The notes under the pieces are model-generated. The model did not search any database and had not been told where the DNA came from. It saw only the letters and a program-made list of their open reading frames with translations. The position numbers were made by a program, and so were the translations under genes. From a virus, in IMG/VR virus record IMGVR_UViG_3300009285_005933, positions 1-44,928 of that record: DNA of 44,928 bases; one strand, given 5' to 3'. Below are positions 1 to 6,615 of the stretch, in pieces. Within the stretch, counting starts at the first letter, position 1; each line of letters begins with the position of its first letter.

Positions 1-10
1 TCGGCTGGAG

Positions 11-217
11 ATGCTTGATTTCCAGAACGTCTCCGAGTTGGACACCAAGTCGGCAAAGGCCAAGCTCGACGCCCTGGTCGGGCAGGTCGAGCGGATCATC
101 TGTTGGATCGAAGCATACCATCTGGATTGGCCTATGGAAGAAGTGGGTGTCCACATGAATGACGACAAAGATGGGGAGTGCCGTTGCTCACATGTAAAGG
201 AGCCCGACCGTGGATGA
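11..217 (+). CDS. Hypothetical protein, possibly 5'-truncated by the window edge
   Basis: The product is 68 aa, acidic, with a helical N-terminal half and two Cys near the C-terminus (CRC). The frame stays open to the window edge and the ATG has GGAG directly against it, too close for a good SD, so the true start may lie outside the window. The stop overlaps the GTG of the next gene (GTGGATGA), the first link of an overlap-coupled gene chain. No family is recognised. Confidence 0.5.
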   Translation: MLDFQNVSELDTKSAKAKLDALVGQVERIICWIEAYHLDWPMEEVGVHMNDDKDGECRCSHVKEPDRG

Positions 218-659
218 GACCTATGATGATCTCGGCGACGAAGTACCAATGATAGACACCCGATGCCCTGGATGGATCGAACACTTGGAGCATGCGCTTT
301 GCAACCATCGGAACGTCTGCCATCGACTGCGCCCCTACGATGGGCAATCATGGACGGATGACGGAGTGCGCGGACAGACGAAGGTCGCCGGATTAACCAT
401 GCGAGACATTTCCGACTGCCTGGCTATCGCCTTTGTTCACTCGGCCGCACCGACCGCAGAGGAGAGCCTCGCGCACTATGAGTGTGCTGATCCTGAGTGT
501 AGTCGAATCCGGTGCAAGCTGGAGCGGCGGAGACTGTCGTGGGAGGACATCTATAGTTTGGACCTTGCACAGATGGACCCCAAAGCTATCGCGCAGAATC
601 TCGTCTGTGAAATCGAAAGGCGAATGGGCATCTTCCCGAACATACCTAAACCCAAGTAG
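210..659 (+). CDS. Hypothetical protein, 149 aa
   Basis: The GTG start is preceded by AAAGGAG at good spacing and overlaps the upstream stop. The protein is soluble-looking and mixed alpha/beta, with scattered Cys in the middle (around residues 90-102: ECADPECSRIRC), which could be a metal site. It is coupled to both neighbours in the left-arm cluster. I do not recognise the family. Confidence 0.65.
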   Translation: MDETYDDLGDEVPMIDTRCPGWIEHLEHALCNHRNVCHRLRPYDGQSWTDDGVRGQTKVAGLTMRDISDCLAIAFVHSAAPTAEESLAHYECADPECSRIRCKLERRRLSWEDIYSLDLAQMDPKAIAQNLVCEIERRMGIFPNIPKPK

Positions 660-666
660 GTTGACC

Positions 667-840
667 TTGGCTACGAAGCTGAAGCCCTGCCCGTGGTGTG
701 GACAGACGCCGAGAAGGGTTCATGTTGGGGACTGGTACGATGTCCGATGCGAATTCATCGCCTGCCTCGTTAGGCCGAATACCATCTGGAGAGAGTCGCA
801 AGCCGAAGCGACCAGAGCGTGGAATAGGAGAGACCGATGA
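667..840 (+). CDS. Lar-like restriction-alleviation zinc-ribbon protein, 57 aa
   Basis: The product begins close to the pattern LKPCPWCG, continues with a second Cys pair (VRCEFIAC) and ends AEATRAWNRR. This is the layout of the Lar family: CPxCG, then two later Cys, then EAIxAWNRR. Lar of the Rac prophage alleviates EcoKI-type restriction; most phage members are untested. The start is probably TTG at 667, with AGTAGG upstream formed by the preceding stop region; TTG at 661 is an alternative. The stop overlaps the next ATG (ATGA). The gene is too short for many gene callers and the start is uncertain. Confidence 0.7.
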   Translation: MATKLKPCPWCGQTPRRVHVGDWYDVRCEFIACLVRPNTIWRESQAEATRAWNRRDR

Positions 841-1295
841 CCGACCAGACTGATCCGCTCGCGGCACTACGGGGACGCGGGCCGTTCACGGCTACTCCCG
901 GGATACCTTACGTCTGGCAGGGTGATGAGGGCTGCTGTGCGATGGCCGGGGATTTGGCTGAACCAATCGCCCACGCCCTCAACCTCGCCCTCGCGGCCGA
1001 CAAAGCTCTGGCCGCCAAAGACGCCGAGATCGCCGCCGAGTCCAACCGCGCCGACCTGCACGCCAACTTAGTCCGGCGCACAGCGGCCGCCCTGGGGAAG
1101 CCTACGTCTGGCGAAGGCTCTGATTGGTCCGACATCCCCGAGCAGGTTGCGGCGCTGAAGGTTCAGATCTCGGAACAGTGCGAGACGTGCACACTGTACA
1201 TGAGGGTCGCCTCGCTCAAGGCCCACGTCCGCAAGCTGGAGGCGGCGCTGCTGATGCAGTCCATTGACGCCACCGACGAAACCCTGAAGGAGTGA
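837..1295 (+). CDS. Hypothetical coiled-coil protein with a CETC motif, 152 aa
   Basis: The ATG overlaps the previous TGA. The N-terminal third is globular, followed by an Ala-rich helical segment (about residues 45-75) and a C-terminal helical segment rich in Lys/Glu. The motif CETCTLY near residues 115-121 recurs as CETCALY in the gene at 1569, with 12 identical bases (1179-1190 and 1746-1757). This suggests shared ancestry or exchange of the end of a zinc-knuckle module. Function unknown. Confidence 0.65.
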   Translation: MTDQTDPLAALRGRGPFTATPGIPYVWQGDEGCCAMAGDLAEPIAHALNLALAADKALAAKDAEIAAESNRADLHANLVRRTAAALGKPTSGEGSDWSDIPEQVAALKVQISEQCETCTLYMRVASLKAHVRKLEAALLMQSIDATDETLKE

Positions 1296-1299
1296 GGCC

Positions 1300-1554
1300 A
1301 TGTCTCAGACCTGTACGCGTTGTGAGTGCTCTGGGTTCCTCAACCGCGAGCAGTGCCCATTACCAGACGAAACTGAGACACCCGAGGTGCTTGCCTGGAT
1401 TGCTGCCAACGCCGACCACGACGTACAGGTCTGTGACTGCTGTGGCGATGGAGAGGGATGGTATGGAGAGCCTGGATATCACTATACCAGCCAAGATCCC
1501 ATTGGCAGATACGGGCCTTACGCATATAACGGCGGATTGTGCGAGTGCCATTAA
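1300..1554 (+). CDS. Small Cys-rich putative zinc-binding protein, 84 aa
   Basis: An N-terminal CTRCEC cluster and a later CDCCGDGEGWYG cluster give two CxxC pairs about 40 residues apart, with a terminal CECH. The DnaJ-like CxxCxGxG flavour suggests structural zinc. The ATG has AAGGAG at 8 nt. It sits 4 nt after the previous stop in the left-arm cluster. Role unknown. Confidence 0.65.
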   Translation: MSQTCTRCECSGFLNREQCPLPDETETPEVLAWIAANADHDVQVCDCCGDGEGWYGEPGYHYTSQDPIGRYGPYAYNGGLCECH

Positions 1555-1568
1555 CGAGGAGGGATGCC

Positions 1569-1874
1569 ATGCTGACGCGCTACTACTGGACCGAGGACGG
1601 GATGGAGAAGCAGGAAGACTTAGGAAGCCGACGGCCGGTCTACTACAATGTGGGTGACGTGAACATCAATGAAGACACAATCTATCGGCTCACGCAGAAG
1701 GTCCTCGCCCTGGAAGCTCGCCTTGCGGAGATCGAAGCCCAGCGCTGCGAGACGTGCGCCCTCTACCACCCAGTGAATGCGGACTACGGGCTATGCGTTC
1801 GCAACCAGTCTGTCATGGTGTTTCCCGATCACGGCTGCCGAGCCTGGGTAGCGAAGGAAGAACGAGATGGCTGA
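1569..1874 (+). CDS. Hypothetical protein with C-terminal Cys motif, 101 aa
   Basis: The start at 1569 is chosen over upstream in-frame codons because GAGGAGGG lies just before it. A helical middle (KVLALEARLAEIEAQ) leads into CETCALYHPV, then single Cys residues (GLC and HGC) spaced like a four-Cys metal site. The Cys end resembles the gene at 837. The stop overlaps the next small ORF. Function unknown. Confidence 0.65.
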   Translation: MLTRYYWTEDGMEKQEDLGSRRPVYYNVGDVNINEDTIYRLTQKVLALEARLAEIEAQRCETCALYHPVNADYGLCVRNQSVMVFPDHGCRAWVAKEERDG

Positions 1875-1953
1875 CCTGCCACGGTGGGAATTCTACCGGA
1901 ACGGTCGTGAGTTCAAGCAGGTCCGTTGCGTCCACGTGAAGGAGAAGCCATGA
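1867..1953 (+). CDS. Microprotein, 28 aa
   Basis: This ORF fits the coupling pattern of its neighbours: its ATG overlaps the end of the previous gene, AAGGAAG precedes it, and its TGA overlaps the ATG at 1950. The peptide is basic and aromatic (WEFYRNGREFKQV) with one Cys. It could be a real microprotein or a translational relay between its neighbours. Confidence 0.4.
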   Translation: MADLPRWEFYRNGREFKQVRCVHVKEKP

Positions 1954-2180
1954 TAATGCCAGGATCAAGGGTTATGGCCTTCGATTTTCTACTATTCAAG
2001 GACGACAATCGCACTCCGCTTTCTTATACGGTCAGGCCAGCAGTCGTTCTTCGCCGCTATGGGTTTCGCTCGGAGTATAACAGAGCGTGGGTTTATCCTG
2101 ACGTTGTTGATCTTCGCTTTGACCATGACGGCCGAGAGTCTCATGGTCACTTCATTGAGGGCGTAAAGGAACTGCCATGA
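1950..2180 (+). CDS. Hypothetical protein, 76 aa
   Basis: The ATG overlaps the preceding TGA and has AAGGAG at 6 nt. The protein is beta-rich and aromatic (PAVVLRRYGF, RAWVYPDVVDLRF), suggesting a small barrel. The stop overlaps the ATG at 2177. No family is recognised. Confidence 0.6.
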   Translation: MIMPGSRVMAFDFLLFKDDNRTPLSYTVRPAVVLRRYGFRSEYNRAWVYPDVVDLRFDHDGRESHGHFIEGVKELP

Positions 2181-2341
2181 CCGACGCCGGCCGGACCTGC
2201 TGGTTCACCGGCAGTTACGCCGACTGCTCGTGTGGACATCCCTGCCAGGTGTTCACCGACGGCGACTGCAAGTTCGCCCACTGCTACGACTGCGGCAAGA
2301 CCTGGGACGTAGACACCCAAAAGGAGGTCGAGAAGCCATGA
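2177..2341 (+). CDS. Cys-rich putative zinc-binding protein, 54 aa
   Basis: Seven Cys in 54 residues (CSC, CQ, CK, HCYDCGKTW) give a typical zinc-ribbon look. The ATG overlaps the previous stop (ATGA) and the TGA overlaps the next ATG. Position and Cys spacing support a real gene despite its size. Function unknown. Confidence 0.55.
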   Translation: MTDAGRTCWFTGSYADCSCGHPCQVFTDGDCKFAHCYDCGKTWDVDTQKEVEKP

Positions 2342-2496
2342 AGTCAAGCCATATCAACCACCTCATCGCCATAGCTGGGATGTGCGCGTCCGCAGCCCTG
2401 TGGCACTACGGCCACCCATGCTACTCTGGGGCGGTAGCCGTATTAGCATTCGAAGCATTGCTGTTTGCTATTTTCGACCGCACGGAGGACAACTGA
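2338..2496 (+). CDS. Small membrane protein, 52 aa
   Basis: Two hydrophobic stretches (about residues 9-22 and 31-46) separated by a short HYGHPCYSG loop suggest a helical hairpin in the inner membrane. The ATG has AAAGGAGG upstream, though about 13 nt away, and overlaps the previous stop; the TGA overlaps the next ATG. A holin role is possible from topology but the endolysin is 1.3 kb away, so this is only a guess. Confidence 0.55.
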   Translation: MKSSHINHLIAIAGMCASAALWHYGHPCYSGAVAVLAFEALLFAIFDRTEDN

Positions 2497-2933
2497 TGAC
2501 CGCACTACTGCTCGTGTTACTCTGCGCCACCGCCTGGGGACAGGATGCTATGAGGGACACCATCATTGACGAAGCCGGCGTAACTCTTACTAAGATCACC
2601 GGCGCCGAAGGTAATTCTACGCTTCGGTGGGGATTCCAAAACGTTCCAGACTTGCCCGACTCCCTCTGCGCCACCTGCGGCGACACCTGCCGGGTGGTGC
2701 AGGTCCCGTGCCCGTCGTATGGGGGAATCCAAACCCTCCAGATCTGCTACGCCCCTCGTTGCCCGCAGCACGGCCGGCATGCCGAATGGATCAACGAAAC
2801 GTGGAAGGCGCGGGCAGATAGTATCTACGGTGACAAAACAGACTGGTCGGTCCAGTGGTGGATCGAGTCTAAGCGAGGGCTCGTTGAACTCGGCCTCCGC
2901 GAGGACGGCGTCGTCGTCTGGAGGAAGAAGTAA
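2496..2933 (+). CDS. Secreted Cys-rich protein with signal peptide, 145 aa
   Basis: The N-terminus MTALLLVLLCATAWGQD is a compact Sec signal peptide, with probable cleavage after AWG. The mature part has a central Cys cluster (CATCGDTC, VPCPSY, ICYAPRCPQH) and a Trp-rich C-terminus. In the periplasm the Cys could form disulfides. The start overlaps the previous TGA. A phage-encoded exported small protein could act in superinfection exclusion or lysis; nothing in the sequence decides this. Confidence 0.6.
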   Translation: MTALLLVLLCATAWGQDAMRDTIIDEAGVTLTKITGAEGNSTLRWGFQNVPDLPDSLCATCGDTCRVVQVPCPSYGGIQTLQICYAPRCPQHGRHAEWINETWKARADSIYGDKTDWSVQWWIESKRGLVELGLREDGVVVWRKK

Positions 2934-3007
2934 TGATATACATGCTACTCTACTTCCTAACCGGGCGTTGGTGGAATAAGAACTATCATTGGGAGGACCA
3001 ACCATGA
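2933..3007 (+). CDS. Microprotein, 24 aa, hydrophobic N-terminus
   Basis: The ATG shares its A with the upstream TAA and the TGA overlaps the next ATG, continuing the coupling pattern. The peptide starts MIYMLLYFLTGRWW and ends charged. AGGAAG precedes the start. It may be a tiny membrane peptide or a coupling ORF that also carries the GGAGG SD of the next gene. Confidence 0.4.
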   Translation: MIYMLLYFLTGRWWNKNYHWEDQP

Positions 3008-3177
3008 CTCACCGTGGAACCACCTCTGGCCCACGCGAACTCTGCCCGCTCTGCCACGGCCACGGCATGGTCCACGAAGGGACCTCCGCCACGCAGATGA
3101 TCGGGTGGATGCTAGTCATACTCTTCACTGCCGCTGTTGCCTTCGCTATCGGCTTCGGGATCGGAACAATATGGTAG
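3004..3177 (+). CDS. Zinc-knuckle plus transmembrane protein, 57 aa
   Basis: The start at 3004 is supported by TGGGAGG upstream. A CPLCHGHG half-knuckle is followed by one strongly hydrophobic C-terminal segment (about residues 33-56) ending TIW. It is likely a tail-anchored membrane protein with a cytoplasmic metal-binding head. Function unknown. Confidence 0.55.
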   Translation: MTHRGTTSGPRELCPLCHGHGMVHEGTSATQMIGWMLVILFTAAVAFAIGFGIGTIW

Positions 3178-3551
3178 ACTCCCTCTTTGGAGCTAGCCTC
3201 CCCACTCCAGACTCCGCCACCCCTCCTACCTTCACTCGAGTAGACTGGCCCGCGGTTGCTACCATCTCTCCCCGAGTAGACCTCCTCGGCCTTGACTCCG
3301 CGGAACTCTGGTACTTCCTCGGGGAGTTCCGAGAGACGCTATTCTACTCCTATGACTCTCTCGGAACCCTTGGAGTAACTTGTCGCCCAACTATATCCTG
3401 CCCCCACTTTAGCGGATGGACGATCACTAGCCCTCTACCTTTCTTTCCTAGCTGCGCTCAGAAGATACCACTCCCACTACTCCCTGAGGCTCGCTGCCTC
3501 CTCACCCTTCAACTCTCCCTGGAGAATAACCTCTTATGCCTCCACTCTTAA
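3171..3551 (+). CDS. Hypothetical protein, 126 aa
   Basis: The ATG overlaps the end of the previous gene. From here on the base composition shifts to the CTC/TCC-rich style of the phage core. The middle (LDSAELWYFLGEFRETLFY) looks protein-like. The TAA stop lies inside the 25-bp palindrome at 3544, just as stops of secure genes do at 10931 and 14849, which supports this frame. Function unknown. Confidence 0.5.
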   Translation: MVDSLFGASLPTPDSATPPTFTRVDWPAVATISPRVDLLGLDSAELWYFLGEFRETLFYSYDSLGTLGVTCRPTISCPHFSGWTITSPLPFFPSCAQKIPLPLLPEARCLLTLQLSLENNLLCLHS

Positions 3552-3844
3552 AGAATATCTTGAAGAGTGAGATCGAGCGCCTCTCTCTGGAGGCTGCTAC
3601 GACTCTCGCTGGGGCCCGTTCCGCGGAGACGGAGTATCACCTTCTCCTTACGAAGTATAACTCCATGGAGGTTGACCTTCGCCAACTGAAAGGACGGCTC
3701 GCAGATGCAGAGATGGCTTCGGCTAGTGATGATGCTCCCGCTGGTAATAGTCTCGACCCCTTACCATTCTCAGGACACCTATGTTCCGGAGCCGAGCGTG
3801 ATTCCGGGACTTCCCTCGGAGGTATCCAACATGCCAATCAGTAA
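3536..3844 (+). CDS. Hypothetical coiled-coil protein, 102 aa; N-terminus encoded by palindrome element
   Basis: ATG at 3536 with GGAG about 10 nt upstream. Codons 4-11 (LLKNILKS) are the palindrome at 3544. Residues 12-60 form a heptad-like helix (EIERLSLEAATTLAG to KGRLADAEM). The last 40 residues are low-complexity and overlap an alternative frame that encodes a signal-like leader of the endolysin. Position before the endolysin would suit a lysis accessory protein, but no transmembrane segment is seen. Confidence 0.5.
   Translation: MPPLLKNILKSEIERLSLEAATTLAGARSAETEYHLLLTKYNSMEVDLRQLKGRLADAEMASASDDAPAGNSLDPLPFSGHLCSGAERDSGTSLGGIQHANQ
3544..3568 (+). repeat. 25-bp palindrome element, copy 1
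   Basis: Arms ACTCTTAAAGAA and ATCTTGAAGAGT. The stop TAA of the gene ending at 3551 lies in the left arm. The element is also inside the gene starting at 3536, where it encodes LLKNILKS. Confidence 0.85.
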
Positions 3845-4346
3845 GCGCGGGGTAGAGTTCCTTAAGAAGATCGAGACCGCTGTGCCCCATATTTACCCCG
3901 ATGCGAGCGGGTTCTCGGTGGGCTACGGTCACTTCCTCTCGAAGCAGGATCTTTCCACCAAGACGGTAGTAATCAAAAGTAAGAATGTCTCGATTAGCTC
4001 TCCGCTTTCTCAAGCCTCTATGGACTCTCTTCTCGAGCAGGATCTCCAGTGGGTAGACTGGGCTATCAAGAGGCATGTGCAGCCTACCCTCGCTCAGCAC
4101 CAGTACGACGCCTTAGCTTCTTTCGTCTTCAACATTGGGGAGCCCGCGTTTGCCAAGTCCACCCTTCTCCGAGAGATCAACGCTAAGCGTCTCGACTCAG
4201 TTCCGACAGAGATGCGAAGGTGGATTCACGCTACCGATCCCAGGACTAAGAAGAAGGTGATCAAGTCCGCCTTAGTTTCTCGCCGGGAGAAAGAAGCGAT
4301 GCTTTGGGATAACCAGTGGCCGGACCAGATAGCTCTCCCGATATAA
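3831..4346 (+). CDS. Endolysin, T4-type lysozyme (muramidase), GH24-like
   Basis: The protein cleaves the N-acetylmuramate-N-acetylglucosamine bond of peptidoglycan. The family signature E-x8-D-x4-T is seen as Glu15, Asp24 and Ser29 (Thr replaced by Ser), followed by GYGH. C-terminal helices include the usual QYDALASFVFNIG and a Trp-rich end. There is no wall-binding domain, as in phages of Gram-negative hosts. Start at 3831 is preferred: GGAGG sits 8 nt upstream. An in-frame ATG at 3705 would add a 42-aa signal or SAR-like leader (RWLRLVMMLPLVIVS) but has a weak SD, so dual starts are possible. Confidence 0.9.
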   Translation: MPISKRGVEFLKKIETAVPHIYPDASGFSVGYGHFLSKQDLSTKTVVIKSKNVSISSPLSQASMDSLLEQDLQWVDWAIKRHVQPTLAQHQYDALASFVFNIGEPAFAKSTLLREINAKRLDSVPTEMRRWIHATDPRTKKKVIKSALVSRREKEAMLWDNQWPDQIALPI

Positions 4347-4355
4347 GTCCATCTT
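4343..4355 (+). promoter_or_regulatory. Upstream box ATAAGTCCATCTT before promoter P1
   Basis: This 13-mer overlaps the endolysin stop and lies exactly 21 nt before the -35 box of P1. The same 13-mer lies at 44496-44508, also over a stop codon and also 21 nt before a -35 box. It may be a shared activator site or a duplicated promoter cassette. Confidence 0.5.
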
Positions 4356-4376
4356 AACAAGTGAGTGAGATTCTTC

Positions 4377-4405
4377 TTGACAGCCCCATAAGAATTGTCT
4401 ATATT
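4377..4405 (+). promoter_or_regulatory. Promoter P1 (TTGACA, 17 nt, TATATT)
   Basis: -35 TTGACA at 4377-4382 and -10 TATATT at 4400-4405 with 17 nt between. It faces the HNH gene at 4447 and possibly the replication genes beyond. It matches five other promoters in this window. Confidence 0.85.
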
Positions 4406-4446
4406 ATAGAATACAAATTGTAGGATTTCTGCGGAGGTATTAACTA

Positions 4447-4986
4447 GTGAACGAGCGGCCGACTCCATACGAACTAGAGATACTTTGCGCGGAGACTAAA
4501 GAGGAGCGCGAAGAAATAAAGGATAAGTATGCCAGCTTAGATAAAGTGGCGCCTTTATTCTGGGCTCTAGTTGTGAAGTCTGAGGGCTGCTGGTTATGGC
4601 AGGGTGGGCGGAGGGGGGACTACGGAGTTTTTAGTTTCCTTGGGCGCTCTTGGGCCGCACATAGGCTATCTTGGGAACTATCTTATGGAAAGCCCCCAGG
4701 AGAGTACTATATCTGCCATAAGTGCGACACGCCCTTGTGTGTAAATCCAGGGCACTTGTTCATGGGCACGTTAGCTGACAACATGCACGACAAAATAGTA
4801 AAAGGTAGAAACTGCAGGATGCAGGGGTCTCGCCATGGGCGGGCGAAGTTAGTAGAGTCACAAGTGGTAATCATTAGAGACCTCGTTGCTAAGGGAGTTC
4901 CCCAAGGAGCTATCGCGTCTGTACTAGGGCTATCTGCCTCAACCGTGTCAAGTATAGTCCGCCGGTGTAGGTGGACTCATATCTGA
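4447..4986 (+). CDS. HNH endonuclease with C-terminal HTH, free-standing homing type
   Basis: GTG start with GGAGG at 8 nt. Domains: an N-terminal helical lead, an HNH_3-like core (GCWLWQG at 48, AAHRLSWELSYG at 70-81, then C-H-K-C-x4-C-V-N-P-G-H at 90-103) and a C-terminal helix-turn-helix (GAIASVLGLSASTVSSIVRR). His91 and His103 and the Cys ligands are present, so it looks intact. Such genes nick or cut DNA and often move between phages. It has its own promoter and is a separate insertion-like unit between the endolysin and the replication genes. Confidence 0.88.
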   Translation: MNERPTPYELEILCAETKEEREEIKDKYASLDKVAPLFWALVVKSEGCWLWQGGRRGDYGVFSFLGRSWAAHRLSWELSYGKPPGEYYICHKCDTPLCVNPGHLFMGTLADNMHDKIVKGRNCRMQGSRHGRAKLVESQVVIIRDLVAKGVPQGAIASVLGLSASTVSSIVRRCRWTHI

Positions 4987-5069
4987 AAGGAGGTGCAATC
5001 GACACCGGAGCCCGCGCTAGCTGAGGAGTAGCGCCCTCAACCTCTTTTCTCTTTCAAGGAGTACTAGAA

Positions 5070-5519
5070 GTGGCCGAGCATATCGTAGTGAAGAGTGCCA
5101 AGACCGGACGCACCGTCGAGTTCGATTACGAAGCCGGAGCCAACTACGAAGAGGCCGTCGCGCTCTTCGGCGCCGAGGCCATATTCCACGGGTTCATCCG
5201 GGCGACCACCATCGCCGTGCAGAACTCCGCGCGGGTTGTGCTGGACAAGCGGAACGAAGCCGGCGGCCCCGCCAACACCCCTGAGGTGGCCGTCGCTGCT
5301 GGGATGGGATACAAGCCCGGCTCCGCCCGCCGAGCTCCCGGTGCTCCCAAGAAGGACCCAGTGCAGGCTCTCGCCGAGCAGCTCGCTGGTGGGAAGGTCA
5401 CCCTGGCCGACCTCCAGAAGATGCTCACGGCGAAGGTCGAGGAGCTCAAGGCCCAGCAGGCTAAGGCTCCCACGGTGGAGCCTCCCAAGACCCCCAATCC
5501 GGCTCCGGGCAAGAAGTAG
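5070..5519 (+). CDS. Hypothetical protein leading the replication cluster, 149 aa
   Basis: GTG start with AAGGAG 9 nt upstream. The first 65 residues are mixed alpha/beta (TVEFDYEAGANYEEAVALFG), the middle is Gly/Ala/Pro-rich and basic, a short helical segment follows (ADLQKMLTAKVEELKAQQAK) and the tail is Pro/Lys-rich. A basic flexible tail would suit nucleic-acid binding, but I recognise no family. A strong hairpin follows the stop. The gene at 42104 has a broadly similar size and order of segments, but no clear identity. Confidence 0.7.
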   Translation: MAEHIVVKSAKTGRTVEFDYEAGANYEEAVALFGAEAIFHGFIRATTIAVQNSARVVLDKRNEAGGPANTPEVAVAAGMGYKPGSARRAPGAPKKDPVQALAEQLAGGKVTLADLQKMLTAKVEELKAQQAKAPTVEPPKTPNPAPGKK

Positions 5520-5534
5520 CCCCACGCACCCCTC

Positions 5535-5572
5535 GGTGGAGAGAGCCCTATGGGAGAAGGGCTCTCTCCACC
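5535..5572 (+). terminator. Perfect 14-bp hairpin after the 5070 gene
   Basis: Arms GGTGGAGAGAGCCC and GGGCTCTCTCCACC, loop of 10 nt. It starts 15 nt after the stop. There is only a short T run after it (CTTCC), so it may be an attenuator, an mRNA-protecting 3' hairpin or a processing site rather than a strong intrinsic terminator. Confidence 0.7.
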
Positions 5573-5594
5573 TTCCACTCTTGGAGACCGCACC

Positions 5595-5669
5595 ATGAAG
5601 ACCACGCTCATTCGGATCGGCTACATGCAGCTCTTCGAAGGGGAGGCCCCAGTTGGCGAAGCTGCTTGA
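5595..5669 (+). CDS. Possible 24-aa leader peptide
   Basis: ATG with TTGGAG 8 nt upstream, just after the hairpin at 5535. The ORF (MKTTLIRIGYMQLF) ends 17 nt inside the nuclease gene, whose start is a weak TTG. It may therefore serve to couple translation. Supported only by SD and position. Confidence 0.4.
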   Translation: MKTTLIRIGYMQLFEGEAPVGEAA

Positions 5670-6615
5670 CATTCTCCCGGCGCAGGAAACCTGGACTCGC
5701 CAAGACTCTTCCAAGACCCAGGACTATATGAAGTGCCCGCGCTTCTACTTCTTCCGTCATGTACTTGGATGGGAAGATCCCGAGCCCCGGATCGAGCTGG
5801 AGTTCGGATCTGCTTGGCATAAGGGGATGGCCATCTTAATCGAGGACGGTACCTACGACGCCCCTTCTATTCTTCGAGCGGTAGATGCCTTCATGCTCCA
5901 CTATCGGGAGAACTTCTCCGCTTTCGACGATGAGGCTCGCCGACCTCGAGATCCCGCCACGGCTATCGACGCTCTCGCCTCCTACGCGGCTACCTTTGGA
6001 GACCAAGACTCCCAATGCCGTGCGGAGCATGTAGAGATCGGGGGAGAAGTTTCTCTCACTGAGACCCTCTCCCTGTTTTTCAAGATGGATGCAGTGCTTC
6101 GAGACCCGGAGTCCAACCAAGTCTTTGCTCTGGAGCACAAGTCCACCACCCGCCCAATGGCCGGAGCCTGGCTAGCCCAGTGGAGGCAGAAGTTCCAAGT
6201 CTTCGCCTACACTCACGCTCTCTACTGTATCTACCCTGCCGAAGAGGTATTCGGGGTCAAAGTAAATGGGATGCAGCTACCCAGGGCTAAGAGTGGTGTA
6301 GCTACCTTCCTTCGAGTCCCCATCGCGGCCTCTCCCGCGGCGATGAACTCTTGGTGGTACCACGCGGTCCATTGGCTCACCATGATTCAGCAAGACTGGG
6401 AAACACTCCATGTCACCGATACCCAAGACCAGCTAATGGCCGCCTTCCCAAAGAATACTGAGAACTGTGCTACCTGGCGAGAGTGCCAATACATGGACCA
6501 ATGTGCCGCGTGGCCCAACCCACTCGCCAAGTGTGAGCAAGTTCCCACGCGGATGCAAGTTCGCCATTGGGACCCTGCTCGTACCGATACCCTCAAGGAG
6601 GTAATCAAGCTGTGA
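5653..6615 (+). CDS. PD-(D/E)XK nuclease, Cas4/RecB-like with Fe-S cysteines
   Basis: A 320-aa protein likely to process DNA ends in phage recombination. Visible motifs: Cys28 in KCPRFYFF, His56 in GSAWHKG, Asp146 in FKMDAVL, and the E-x-K motif at Glu161-Lys163 (ALEHKST). Three Cys cluster near the C-terminus (NCATWRECQYMDQC), which with Cys28 match the four ligands of Cas4/AddB-type 4Fe-4S nucleases. Start is TTG at 5653 with GGGGAGG upstream. It overlaps the next gene (GTGA) and pairs with a Sak4-like ATPase, a common phage combination. Confidence 0.85.
   Translation: MAKLLDILPAQETWTRQDSSKTQDYMKCPRFYFFRHVLGWEDPEPRIELEFGSAWHKGMAILIEDGTYDAPSILRAVDAFMLHYRENFSAFDDEARRPRDPATAIDALASYAATFGDQDSQCRAEHVEIGGEVSLTETLSLFFKMDAVLRDPESNQVFALEHKSTTRPMAGAWLAQWRQKFQVFAYTHALYCIYPAEEVFGVKVNGMQLPRAKSGVATFLRVPIAASPAAMNSWWYHAVHWLTMIQQDWETLHVTDTQDQLMAAFPKNTENCATWRECQYMDQCAAWPNPLAKCEQVPTRMQVRHWDPARTDTLKEVIKL

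Noticed and set aside
5064-5714. 216-codon - strand open frame over the 5070 gene
   Set aside because: Covers a + strand gene with a better start and coupling; Gly/Leu/Arg-rich shadow.
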